NCBI GenBank assembly: GCA_020744225.1
Contig: JAGMWG010000020.1
Coordinates: forward strand, 310,001 to 374,000
DNA length: 64,000 bases
Reading direction: 5' to 3'
Origin: Paraphoma chrysanthemicola
Taxonomy: Eukaryota; Ascomycota; Dothideomycetes; Pleosporales; Phaeosphaeriaceae
The notes under the pieces were generated by a model, which saw only the letters and a program-made list of their open reading frames with translations, was not told the origin of the DNA and searched no databases. Of this stretch, positions 20,667-31,154 are shown in pieces. The stretch's first letter is position 1; every line of letters begins with the position of its first letter. A program made the translations under genes and the position numbers.

Positions 20667-22620
20667 TCACAGTTTGGCGTCTCCCGACTTCTCATTAACT
20701 TCGGTACTTCTTCCAGTGAAATTGACACCAACTGTTGGAGCGACTGTCCCACTTTTGTTGAGCAGTTGCAGCCTCCTCTTTCTGGAAATCGGCTCATCAT
20801 CATCACGGTCTCGAATGTAAAACGCCCAGTCCGCTGTAGGATCGATTTCCGTCTGGCTGTAGCCATTTCCTAGCCAAGCGAAACGATTACCAGCGTACTT
20901 GACCTCCCAATCGTCAAGTCTTAGCTCCATGAGTGCCTCGATATAATGTAAGGTTGAACCAGGCCACAATGCTGTCACAGGTCCATCTGGTCCAAGGCTC
21001 TTGTACCACGAACGGCACGGATCATGCCACACGGTGCGCTTCATGTAATCGTCCTTGAAGGCTAAAAAGTCGTCAACTGCCTCGGTCTTCGGAGCGAATG
21101 TTGAGATGTTGTGCGTCTGGAATCGATCTATGAGTTTGCACATGTAGTCTGCTTGACACTCGATGGCGCTTAGTACTGGACCATTTCCAATAGGGCAATT
21201 GGGGCCGAGGAAAATGAGATAGTTGGGAAAGTCTGCGGCTGCGAGGCCAAGATAAGAGCGAGGCTCTTTACCCCATATGTCCTGTAAGTTGTCTCCTTGG
21301 GCGTTGACGACGGGGAATCGCGGCTTGAATGATGTATTGAAGCCTGTGGCGCAAATGAGTACGTCCACGGGATACTCTTGTCCGTTATCACAGAGACAGC
21401 CGCGCTCGGTTATCTCATTGATCTCGCCATAAACAGTCTCCACATTATCTTTGCCCAATGCCTCGAGATAGCCTACGCCCGGCGTAAGTCGCCGGCACCC
21501 TACATGCCAATTAGGAATAAGGCGTTCTTCGAGGTAGGAGTTCTGAAGTTTCTCGGTCATTTGTTGGCGGAAGTAGGCTTCCGTGTCGCTGTTAATGTTA
21601 CTTTCCTTGAGGAAAATCCCAAACTGGCCATTCAAGCCTCGTTCTACATTTCTCCGGTACTCTGTCAAGACCCCAGGCTTACTGGAGAATTCGTACTTTT
21701 CGTGCTCCGAGAAAACATGTTGCTCAAGGCCCTGCACTGGTGACACCCATGTGGGTTCCCGGATGAATGTGGTCACTTTCTTGACGTGTGGCTGAATGGT
21801 AGGGAGGACTTGAATGCCGGAGGAGCTGCACGCTCTCGTTAGCAAAGAAAAGCCGGAAGCGAGGCTGATCTCACCCGTTGCCAATCAAGCCGACATGGCG
21901 GCCCGTAAGATCAATGTTGTCGTCCCAATTGGCCGTGTGTAATAACACGCCTTTGTACTTGTCGATGCCTGGGATCGCAGGCCATTGCCAGTTGTTGAGG
22001 ATGCCCGAAGCATTCACAAGAATGTCGCAGTGGTCATCTACAGTCTGGCCACTCTCTAGGTCTTTAATTTGCACGTCATAGCCGCCCTTAGATGTATTCC
22101 AAGTTGCGCCGGCGACCTGGTGCCGTGTCTTGACGTATCTGTGCAATCCGTATTTGCGTGCGAAGTCGTTGAAGTAGGCGAAAATTTCTTTGGAACTGGC
22201 ATAAACTGCAGACCAGTCGAGTTTTGGCTCAAAGGACCAAGTGTAGTTGTGGGAAGGGACATCGCAGGCGCATCTGAGAGGAACAGTAAGCACTTGCTTC
22301 CTCGCCGAACCGCCGGGTAGGCACTGGCTCCAAACACCTGGGTCGCGCGCAGGATGCAACCCCTGCAGCCAGAACGAGAACATCACTCACCCAGGATATC
22401 GATTCTCGAACCATGTTCCCGATACTTCGCTATTTTTCTCATAGACTTGCAGGCTGTAATTTGAAAAGTGTCTCTGGAGCTTGTATGCCATCAAGAGCCC
22501 TGAGGCGCCTGCTCCGATACAGATAACACGAACATGGCGCTGGGCGTGGATGGGCCCCTTCAGCCGTTGTTGAGCATCAGTCTCCGGACGAGCAGTTGAT
22601 GGAACAATAAAATCTGCCAT
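20667..22620 (-). CDS. Baeyer-Villiger monooxygenase 2, predicted peroxisomal (ends AKL)
   Basis: Second BVMO of the cluster. Exons in transcript order: 22391-22620, 21875-22273 and 20667-21825, giving 595 aa. FAD motif GAGASG at residues 36-41 and a second Rossmann motif GNGSSG re-formed across intron 2. The fingerprint reads Y-x-G-x3-H-x3-W (Tyr183, Gly185, His189, Trp193), with Tyr for the usual first Phe. Overall layout matches BVMO 1, but the sequences differ widely (roughly a third to a half alike by eye), so this is not a recent duplicate. After the domain comes a tail of about 45 polar residues ending Ala-Lys-Leu, a PTS1-type tripeptide absent from BVMO 1. If real, the two enzymes act in different compartments or on different intermediates. 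I chose the ATG at 22620; the frame is open further upstream. Confidence 0.92.
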
Positions 22621-23178
22621 GGCATGCAACTGCGACAAGAAGGAGGGAAAAGGATGGAGAAAGACGAGGAGCCACGACGCAAGTGTCGATCTCAAAGCCC
22701 TACTATTCGTACGTCTTTAAAGCATTTCCCGTCGCAGCGCGCCCAAGGCCTTTCGGCCCATGAGAGTCAGTCTGCAGCTCTGTGTCTCCAACACGTGAGT
22801 CATTGATGTGGAACTTCGAGAATCCGGGGCTCCGCTCTATCGTAACTAGCGGGTTTTGGGTTGTCGGTGTGGCGTTTGAAATCGTAGCGCGCTCGGAAGA
22901 GGGTATCCGATATAACATGTTACCGCCGAACGTTAGCTTGGAGTAGGTGACAAGAGAAGACGCTTATGGCTGACGATGGTCTAGCCCTAATGACTTTATG
23001 TCTGAGTCGAGCATGTTACACGACAATATCAACGACGAGAAGGGGAGCTTTGTCCAAGGTCATTGGCAAGTGAGCGCCGACATGCCGCCGAGACACCAGA
23101 TGCACCCTGAACCCGGCCATGTGTTGTCAGTAGATTATTGCGGTCGATTTGGATTTGGATTTGGATTTGGAGCATTGT
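22621..23178. other. intergenic spacer with hexamer repeat
   Basis: Spacer between two minus-strand genes (upstream of BVMO 2, downstream of SDR 3). It holds the GATTTG hexamer array at 23145-23171. No gene seen. Confidence 0.5.
23145..23171. repeat. GATTTG hexamer microsatellite
   Basis: Four to five perfect tandem GATTTG units just 3' of the SDR 3 stop codon. No function implied. Confidence 0.85.
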
Positions 23179-24024
23179 CTACACTATTGTATATCCTCCA
23201 TCCGCGACCAGAGTTGCGCCAACCATGTAGCTTGCGGCATCCGAATGTAAGAATGCTATGCAATCGCCAATTTCCTCCATTTCGGAGTATCTGTGAACAG
23301 GGACTTTCTTGCGTTCCGTTTCCATCATGTCGCCTTTGCTCATTGTCTCTTGCACAAGTGGTGTCATGACATAGCCGGGGGCAATGGCGTTGATTTTGAT
23401 GCCCTGATGTGCAAAAGCCAAAGCATCAGACCTGGTCAGGCCAATGACAGCATGTTTGCTGGTGGCATATGCGGTAGCTGGGACGTTGAGAGGCGGCGCT
23501 ACTAGCCCGTACATGGAGGCAACGTTCACGATCGACCCACGGTACGATCTATACGAATCGGAGCGTGAGTCTTGTTTGAGCATTTGACGTATTTGGGCGC
23601 GCTGGCACTGCCAGACAGCGGTGGTGTTGACAGCGATGACTTTTTCGAAGTCATCTTTAGGGATTTGGTCTGAAGTCTTGATGATGCCTCCAATACCCGC
23701 ATTGTTGACGGCGTAGTCCAGCCTGCCAAATTCCTTGACTGTCTGCTCAATGCTGTCGTCGATTGCCTTTTCGTTGGTCACATCGAGCTCGAAATCTTTG
23801 ATAGACACGCCTGGGGCAATTTTCCTCAGCTCGCTGATGGTTGTGGTGATGCGGTTACGGTCCAGGAGGGCAAAGGACCGCACGCCCTGGCGAGCCAAAG
23901 CGTAAGCAGTGTGCTGGCCGATGCCTGATGAAAGTCAACTGGGTTGTACAGGCTGAAGACTGCTCGGAAACGCACCTGAACCCGCACCGGTAATGTAGGC
24001 GACACCCTTCAATGCAAAGGACAT
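23179..24024 (-). CDS. short-chain dehydrogenase/reductase 3
   Basis: Classical SDR, 264 aa. Exon 1 is 23976-24024 and exon 2 is 23179-23924; the 51-nt intron lies inside the nucleotide motif, which splices to TGAGSGIG (residues 12-19). NNAG is at 90-93, catalytic Ser in NVAS near 153, Tyr169 and Lys173 in YATSK. The PGYVMTPL segment after the active site is typical of the 3-oxoacyl-reductase-like and levodione-reductase-like SDRs. It ends DGGYTIV, so no PTS1. It is the last gene of the redox cluster on this side, divergent from the unrelated nuclear-looking protein at 24575. It could oxidise a cyclic alcohol to the ketone for a BVMO; this is inference. Confidence 0.9.
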
Positions 24025-24574
24025 GGTCCGAGTCTATTTTCTTGCGTGCCGATAGTAATGGACGGCGTCAGACTTGGAATATAGAGACGATGCGCTTCAC
24101 AACTACCACGACCAAGACCACAACCATGGCGAGTCGTTGAGGACCGCTCAACGGCATACATGTGACCTCCCTTCAGTGACTAGCAACTGCCTCCAATGAG
24201 TCGGGTTGAGAAGCTGGCGGTGCAGACACAGAGTCATGTCGATGTTCCGCCGGCGGGGATGGTCGGAGCGACATCGTATTGTTCCCCGCATTTCACCAGG
24301 CGACGGATCGTGCATGGCCGGCGGGGTAGCCCAGCATGCATGGGCTCCAAGGATGGCGAATAGCGCACATCGAGTCAGGGTGTCTGGCAGGGACATTAGA
24401 CAACGACGGAGCGATGACGTGGCTAGGAAAGCTAGGCCAAGAGAAGGATTTCGGCCTGCACGTGACAGCGCGTTATCGTGGCGCTAGAAGTTCTTCTGGC
24501 ACGACACGCGCACTTCCGCCCCTCCACCCGCCGTGCGCCAACCCAACTACCATCCCCGCTATGCGCCGCCCACC
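24025..24574. other. divergent intergenic region
   Basis: About 550 bp between the starts of SDR 3 (-) and the helicase-fragment protein (+). This marks the likely right boundary of the redox cluster. No gene seen. Confidence 0.5.
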
Positions 24575-26545
24575 ATGGCCCCAACGCCCTTACGAATTGC
24601 GCAGACGTCCAGCGAAGCGAAGAAGCAGTACAAGAAATCCGGCCCGCGCCTGCCCGAGCGCCAGCAGAAGCAGCTTGAGCGGGCTCACGAGCTAGATGTG
24701 CGCGCCGCCCGCCTTCGAGAGGCCGAAGACCGCCGCAGGGCCGCCAGAAAGAGGCGCGAGGAGCGCGAGGCAAAGGAGAAAGCTGCCCGCCAGCAGTCGG
24801 GCGTCGGCTTAGCCACACAGCTCATCGGGTACAGCCACACGCAGGCGCAGCTCAAGAGCGGCATGGAGGCCTTCCTGGGCGTAAAGAAGCGCAGCGAGAC
24901 AGAGCAGCGCAAGCGCGATACGGTCCCCTCCAGACAGCCCGAGCCTCTTGCACGGCAAGCCGACAAGGAGCCATGGGATGATGACGATGATGACAACCAC
25001 AAAATCGCGCCGCCTGTAGCGCAGCTGAAAGTCTCCTTCGGCGAGCAGTTTGCCGACGACGACCTGGACGACGACTCACTATTACAGGCGCACGACATGG
25101 TCGTGTCCGATCCATCGGAGCCACACCACGCCTGTCTGCGGCAGTCACAGCACCCACACTCAGCCGGCGTAGCATCATCCAAGCTGACTTCGACCAAAGA
25201 CCCCGATTTCCTCCGTCTTCATGGACCGGTCCACAAAGCGGCAGAGTCCATCTTGGAGAAGATGCCGGAGCCTCTGATCGAATTGCTTTCACAAGACATC
25301 TCCCTGAAAATGCCAGCTTGGAACCCTCCACCAGGCTTGCTGCACAAGCTAAACCCTCTTGGTCTACCACCCCATCGGTTGCGCATCAAGGTCGGATGTT
25401 TTGTCACGCTCCTGTGCAATCTTGATTTGACCAATCGACTGTCTAAAGGCCAACGACTCCAGGTTCTCCGTATCGAGGACGACCGACTGGAGTGTCTGGT
25501 ACTGGGTGGCCAGCAGGGACCCACGAAGGCATTTCTGACACGAATTGCGTTTGCCGCCAATTATAGAAACGACGATGCACATCGCTTTGAAAGAATCCAA
25601 TTCCCCATACGCCTCACAACAGATCACGAAGCTCAACCCGCTAAGCGAACAATATCGCAGCCGGGTTTCGAGCCACCGCTTATTTCAGGCAAGAACAAGA
25701 TGCCAAAACCGTCAGTAGGATCCGAAATACCTACTTCAAAGTGGAATTTAAAGTTGCCTGTGAATCATAACGATTTCGGACGTCCCGGAATACCTGCCTC
25801 CAAGAGTAAAAGCTCGAGTGCTTTAGATCCAGGCACACCGCCTGCAAACGAAGATAACTGGGACGACTTCTTTGACAGCGGAACACAGATCGCTCGGGAA
25901 CTCTCGTCTGAAGGCCTTGTCTCCGTTGTTGCATCACAATCCGCCGCCGGGCCTTCAAATTCAATATCAGAATGCCTTCCACCACTGTCAACACAAGACC
26001 TCGACTTTTCCTTAGACGATCTTGACGAAACTTTCCTGGCAGACTTGAAGAGTTCAAATTTGTTCGGGCCGGATAGCACGTCTGACACGCCGAGGCCAGT
26101 GTCGGGTCTGATCGCGCCGGCAAGCAATACATTGCCAATCCACTCAGTCACTAATCAAACACCCACGCCACTTGTAGTGTCGCTCCCAAATGCAGCTAGA
26201 ATGCAGGCGATGACGTCCAAATCCAGGTCGCACCTGCCTAAGCGGGCCATTTCGCCCATCAATCTCGACGCGATAAGGCCATCCCAGAGGCCATTGTCTG
26301 TATCCGATCGCCCGGGCTTGAAGAGAAGGGCCTTCTTACCTCCGTCCCCATCACGTTCGTCACTAGCGAAGCGCCATAGCATGCAGCTTTCGACTTCGAT
26401 TCCCCATCGCTCAGAATCCAAGACGGACACTCGGTCGCATGGACGCGGCATTACCGGCGACACTGGTATACCGGCTCAAGAGGCTACCTTCCTCTTTGCG
26501 GACGAAGAAGGCATGGTTTTCGGATCACCTCCGATCGCAGTCTGA
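24575..26545 (+). CDS. hypothetical nuclear-type protein with a Pif1/Helitron helicase-like segment
   Basis: Single exon, 656 aa. The ATG at 24575 sits in a strong CACCATGG context; no ATG lies upstream in frame. Residues about 15-80 form a highly charged coiled coil (runs of EAEDRRRAARKRREER), followed by a GYSHTQAQLKSGMEAFLG block. Residues about 245-350 read like the C-terminal part of Pif1/Helitron-type helicases: LNPLGLPPHRLRIKVGC, then LLCNLDLTNRLSKGQRL, then TRIAF and QFPIRL. In true helicases the last motif runs on into the Gln-rich motif VI; here it stops at FPIRL and gives way to low-complexity sequence. No Walker A/B is seen, so no helicase activity is expected. The rest is Ser/Pro-rich and acidic. 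Function unknown; DNA or protein binding by the retained fold is a guess. Confidence 0.8.
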   Translation: MAPTPLRIAQTSSEAKKQYKKSGPRLPERQQKQLERAHELDVRAARLREAEDRRRAARKRREEREAKEKAARQQSGVGLATQLIGYSHTQAQLKSGMEAFLGVKKRSETEQRKRDTVPSRQPEPLARQADKEPWDDDDDDNHKIAPPVAQLKVSFGEQFADDDLDDDSLLQAHDMVVSDPSEPHHACLRQSQHPHSAGVASSKLTSTKDPDFLRLHGPVHKAAESILEKMPEPLIELLSQDISLKMPAWNPPPGLLHKLNPLGLPPHRLRIKVGCFVTLLCNLDLTNRLSKGQRLQVLRIEDDRLECLVLGGQQGPTKAFLTRIAFAANYRNDDAHRFERIQFPIRLTTDHEAQPAKRTISQPGFEPPLISGKNKMPKPSVGSEIPTSKWNLKLPVNHNDFGRPGIPASKSKSSSALDPGTPPANEDNWDDFFDSGTQIARELSSEGLVSVVASQSAAGPSNSISECLPPLSTQDLDFSLDDLDETFLADLKSSNLFGPDSTSDTPRPVSGLIAPASNTLPIHSVTNQTPTPLVVSLPNAARMQAMTSKSRSHLPKRAISPINLDAIRPSQRPLSVSDRPGLKRRAFLPPSPSRSSLAKRHSMQLSTSIPHRSESKTDTRSHGRGITGDTGIPAQEATFLFADEEGMVFGSPPIAV

Positions 26546-27922
26546 AGAGTCTAGAGTGCACACTCTAGCCGTGGTAACATGTTCATACGCTTACGCTTCC
26601 ATGTACCTTGTGTACAGCGTTCTTGAATACAGGCAACGTCAACGTTGGATCAGCTCTTATCCCTTTGTCTGCTTGAACAATTTGTTGCCGAGTGATTTAT
26701 GACATGGGCCTCTCCATGTTTTCGCTGATGCACGCGTGGTTGAACTCGTGGATTACGGCCTCAAAGGTGAAGCGTAACATGGATAAGTTGCTCCTCGAAT
26801 CGAGTAACCTTTTCTACTCGCACTGCGCATGTACATGCCAGCATTCTGGAGGACGTAAGGTCGTCCGCACTTAGAAGACTAATGCCCCATCGTATCTTTG
26901 CGTGATAAGCGGATGATGATGACGACGAAGTTGCCCTAGAGTAGACCACGACACTATCACATCTTTTCACACTATCTCGAGTCTCCTATACGGAATGAAT
27001 GCTGGCCATCCGCACAACGAAAATTGCATACCACAACCATCTGCAGTCACGATATGTTTGACTCGAACGCCTTGTGGAACACCACAGTGCTCTGCAATTT
27101 TCCCAATTAATCGAAATTGGACCTTAGTATTCCTCAAATATACTCTAAGTGCCCATGCACCATTCGCCGATATGTCCACTTACTTCGAAATGACAGGATA
27201 GACCAGAAGGCTTGGTTGTGCTTGGCGGTGGAACCATCTACTCAACTCCCGGCGGGAATATATGAGCCAAGCCACTTGCGGGACTTCTTGACCCGAGAAA
27301 CGTGCATTTGCTCTTTGAAAATCCGGGGCGTGCATCACTAACTCGCGGGGTACGACAGGGAGGCATCGTATTCGCATGGGATGGTATGCCCCTGCATTCA
27401 CCTACATATCATCGGCTAACATTCTAGAGTGCGACAGTATGATAGTAGCAACCCGAAAATAGGGCCTCGCATCTCGTGAAAGCTTTAATCCACACGCATT
27501 GAAAAGGCTCCCGGGAAAACTCGCTCCTTCCAAGATTAATGAGGAGAAACATGGGTGGGTGAAACAATAGTGCCGCGGCGCAATGTGCGGTACAACACAA
27601 CGCTATTACCAGAGCTGCGCACCGCAGGTAATTTTTCCCGGTGACTAGGTCGATCAGGCACTGTCCGCGGACGCAATTCGACCAATGCGTGCTCACCTGG
27701 GCATTCGTAGTTTCCAGAGCAGGCGCGTGCACCACTTGCTTCGTGTCAAACGTTCTAGTCTGCCCGAATTGGTGGCATCACATCGACCGCCCTTATTGTC
27801 TCTCTTTCTTGGAACATTGCTTGGAAAGAGGAGTCAAATCCCCAGCGCCTTAATTGTTCCTGCATGATCCTACATAAGTAGCTCGACCCGTATTGTCATT
27901 CTTGAGCAGACATCCTTTCAAA
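26546..27922. other. intergenic
   Basis: About 1.4 kb between two plus-strand genes. No coding sequence, RNA gene or repeat that I can support. Confidence 0.5.
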
Positions 27923-29089
27923 ATGGTGCAACTTTCAGCGATTGCAGCCGCTTTGGCATTTGTTTCTTCCGTTACCGCACAATGCGGTTCAGGGACCCCG
28001 GATGCGACCGTCACGGTAAGGCACACTTCCTTTATGATTGTCACAGGTATGCTGACTCATCCGAGGGCTCCGGTAGCTCTTTCGTGGCGAGGAGGGGTGG
28101 CAGCACACTCTACACTGGCGACTACATCACAGCCATTCAGCGCGCTGTCGACTCCATTAGCAGTGGTCAGCGTGTTTCCGTATTGGCATCTGGCTCCATT
28201 GGTGCTAGCACCATTACCATCCAGGCTGGAAAGACATTTGAAGGCTGTGGCACTATCAATGCAGCAGTAAGGAGTGGACGTGGCGCAATCGAAGTCACGG
28301 ACGCTGCGAATGTCAAGATCCCGTATCTTACTATGACTGGCAACGTGTAAGTTATGTTCCTATCACCTGCTTCCCTTCGCTAATATTGCATGCACTAGGT
28401 ACTTTGGCATGCGATTTTCTGGCACCTCTGGCCTCACCCTAGGCAACATCAACTTCAACCTTGCCACTGGAATGGGCATTCGGTTCGACCGCGATCGTGC
28501 CGCCAACTCGAACGTAAAGATGGGCACCATTACCTGCACAAGGACCAGTTCTCATTGCGTCGAGACATGGAACATCAACCAGCTCGAGATCGGCTCCGTC
28601 ATTGCTAGGAATGTGGGCGAATGTGGCCTTTTGCTTCAAGCAGTGACCAATGCCAGGGTTGGTCTCGTTGACGGAGACAACGTCGCGACTGGAAATGGTT
28701 ACGCCACGTTGCGATTTGCCAACCGCGCTGGCAGAGTGAACAACGCCTATGGCACCAACATTTTTGTCGACAGAGTCAAATCACGTGGTGGTGGCAGGGG
28801 AATCTTCTGCGTCAGCGAGTCCGGTGGTGCGGAGATTGGCAGCATCGATCTCGCCAACAACGGAGGTAACTCGATCCTCCTCGAGAACTGTTACAATGTC
28901 AACATCAAGGGAGGAACGATCAATGGAGGCGGTGAACTCCGGTTGGCTGCTCGCACTGAGTTTGCCAACAGTCGTGACATCGCGATCACAGCAAGGGTCG
29001 ATGGAACCACTGTCCGTGAATCCCCGTGCACGGCCAACAAGACAAAGTGGACCTTGACTGGCAATGCATCGAAGAACATCTGCACTTAA
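27923..29089 (+). CDS. secreted right-handed beta-helix (pectin-lyase-fold) protein
   Basis: Exons 27923-28015, 28066-28346 and 28399-29089 give 354 aa. A classic signal peptide (residues 1-19, MVQLSAIAAALAFVSSVTA) precedes QCGSG, so the protein is secreted. The mature part is made of repeating strands rich in Asn, Gly, Val and Ile (for example LTLGNINFNL, VKMGTITC, LEIGSVIARN, AEIGSIDLANNGG, VNIKGGTING), the pattern of coils in a parallel beta-helix. Several paired cysteines could form disulphides. The GKTFEGCGTIN and NVKIPYLTMTGNV segments near the start resemble the first coils of fungal polysaccharide lyases and related depolymerases. Catalytic residues cannot be assigned, so I call it a candidate carbohydrate-active or cell-surface protein only. 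Flanked by long gene-free stretches. Confidence 0.82.
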
Positions 29090-31068
29090 GCGCAAGGCGT
29101 GACAAAAGAGCCACACCATTTGTGCGGTGCAGAGACCCTTTATTACCCTTCTTGTCAATACTACCTGCCAACGGGTATTTCGTTAGCACGAGCATTATAT
29201 GTATATACTTTGAATATCAAAATCTTTGAGGAGCATTGCGAGCAACCATATCAGATTAACGAGACTTGTATTGAGACAATTCCTTTGGGAGGAATCAAGG
29301 CGTCTCTGCCTTGGGAGAGGTTTTACTATATGGTTCGTGACTTTCAATGTCAGCTGTTCCAGAAGAGATCTCTAGATCTTCAAACCAAGTAAGTAGTCGT
29401 AATATCTAATTTTTGCCAGTTCATGCGCTAGGATGTTAGTGTGGTTTGACCTGCCTTGCATCTTATTGGCTCCGTCGGATAGATTCATGGATGACGCAAG
29501 GGTGTGCACAGCCCGCATTGAGCCTCGCTGCGCAGCACCTGCCCGAGTCGGGTATTGTTGCGCCGTGTCTCCAACCAAGACCACAAAGAATGAGGGAAAC
29601 ACGCTTTAATCCTCGATGCCGGTCGCAAGGCTTGTGTTTGCCACACTTACGTGGGCGGAGTATGTCGAGGAGGAAAGACCGAGTCCGACATGTCCGACAT
29701 CCTTGGTGTTCCTATTGGTCAGGCGCCTTGTATACGAATCCTCACAGCCTCTTTCACAAACGACCAAGTCTGACAACATGGAGAAACGCGTGGCATCTTG
29801 TCCGAACGGCCGAATCACAAGTATCTGATCTTCGACCAAGTGCACATATATAGAGTGAACCCTTTGACCTCATGGAATTGACAGTACACCAACAGCACCA
29901 TCCAACCTTCACTCTTCTTAGCATAGGTTAATACCCCCAAAATTTACACTTCAACGCAATGGCTACTTCCATGAAGAACACAGCCTCGACCCAGCTTTCA
30001 ACCATACCGCGAGTTCTGCCTGCAATAAACAGAGTTTGGACCAATACCGTCTCTGAATCAAGGCGAGAGAAAGAGCCAGGCCGCTCCGCAGCGAACGAGG
30101 GGACTTTCATAAAGGGCATGGACCGGCTCGTCAACGTCCTTGAGCGGCGGATCGATCGTCAGATACTAGCCGCCCAGATTCGGGCCTACGATGACCCCAG
30201 CGTAACTCCGGCCAAGTCTCATCATCTTTAGAACCCGTCCGAGACAAATGTCGAGAAATCGCTGCAGCAAGAGAGTTTCTCCATATCTGGCCATCGATCT
30301 TGGACTCCAGTTGCCCTTGTTACGTTGAAACACGATCGTGGAAGGGTTGCACAAAGTCTCGAATTGTTGCATTTTCTCTATACCAGCTTGAGGGACTCTT
30401 TCCATATTCGTTCATTCGCATACCACCCGACTCGCTCAACTCAATGCTCAGCTACGGACTGCCAACTGTAACGTCCACCGTGGGAGATAAGCACCATGGA
30501 TTATCGTTTTCCCAACTACTCAACCATGCATCATGCCGAAGTTGCTGTCATTGGTGCACCAAGGCAACTCGCTCACGAAAAAAAACTTGGAAACACGCGG
30601 ATTGAATGGATAAGGGTGTATACGGCTAGCAGAACCAAGATATATGCGAAGGCAGCAAGGAACGTCTCGAGAAGACAAAGGCGCAGTGTGGATGAACCTC
30701 GATTGGGAACTCGTTTGGAGCAGTCTTGAAAAAGGTCGCTTTCGCTTTCAACGTCACGATTACCGCACGTTCACATGAGTGTCCTCACTCCAAGGCCTCT
30801 CTATTTTGGCTAAGAGAAGCTGGATTTTATTCTTTGGGGTCCTAAAATACGCGTTCGAGCCTAAACGACCGGGGATGTACAAGGTAAAACTCTGCACTAC
30901 GCTAGCCATGGAATGGGACTGCTTGACCCACCTTAGCTATAAACACAAATTGAAAACGTATAGCATTGTAGGCTTTGTTCTTAGCATGCTCAGGCCCATG
31001 ATCGCATCGTCACACTATAGGTACCGTTCAATTTCAGATTTTCTCATCCAACAAAGCAAACAACATCC
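29090..31068. other. gene-poor region
   Basis: About 2 kb with only one weak candidate ORF (29959-30231, listed separately). The remaining open frames are short and have no family features. Confidence 0.45.
29959..30231 (+). CDS. possible 90-aa hypothetical protein
   Basis: ATG-initiated frame of 90 codons beginning MATSMKNTASTQ, with a basic middle (ESRRE KEPGR) and a predicted amphipathic helix (GMDRLVNVLERRIDRQILAAQ). A TATATA stretch lies about 110 bp upstream (near 29847). There is no recognisable domain, no signal peptide and no neighbour that explains it. It may be a small lineage-specific gene or a chance ORF. Confidence 0.3.
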   Translation: MATSMKNTASTQLSTIPRVLPAINRVWTNTVSESRREKEPGRSAANEGTFIKGMDRLVNVLERRIDRQILAAQIRAYDDPSVTPAKSHHL

Positions 31069-31154
31069 GCATCGGTGGTTTAGTGGTAAAATTAGCCGTT
31101 GCCATCCTAACAGATCAATTCGGCTAGCCCCGGGTTCGATTCCCGGCCGATGCA
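31069..31154 (+). tRNA. tRNA-Gly (GCC) with a short intron
   Basis: Acceptor stem GCATCGG pairs with CCGATGC (31147-31153), followed by discriminator A. The D arm (GTTT...AAAT with AGTGGTA loop) and T arm (CCGGG-TTCGATT-CCCGG) are complete. The anticodon stem AGCCG/CGGCT encloses TT-GCC-A, followed by about 15 extra nucleotides (TCCTAACAGATCAAT) before position 38, the canonical intron site one base 3' of the anticodon. Mature length is about 71 nt before CCA addition. The anticodon GCC reads GGC/GGU Gly codons. Confidence 0.95.

Noticed and set aside
24533..24574. Extension of the helicase-fragment protein upstream of 24575
   Set aside because: The upstream frame begins with GTG and has no ATG; the ATG at 24575 has a strong context.
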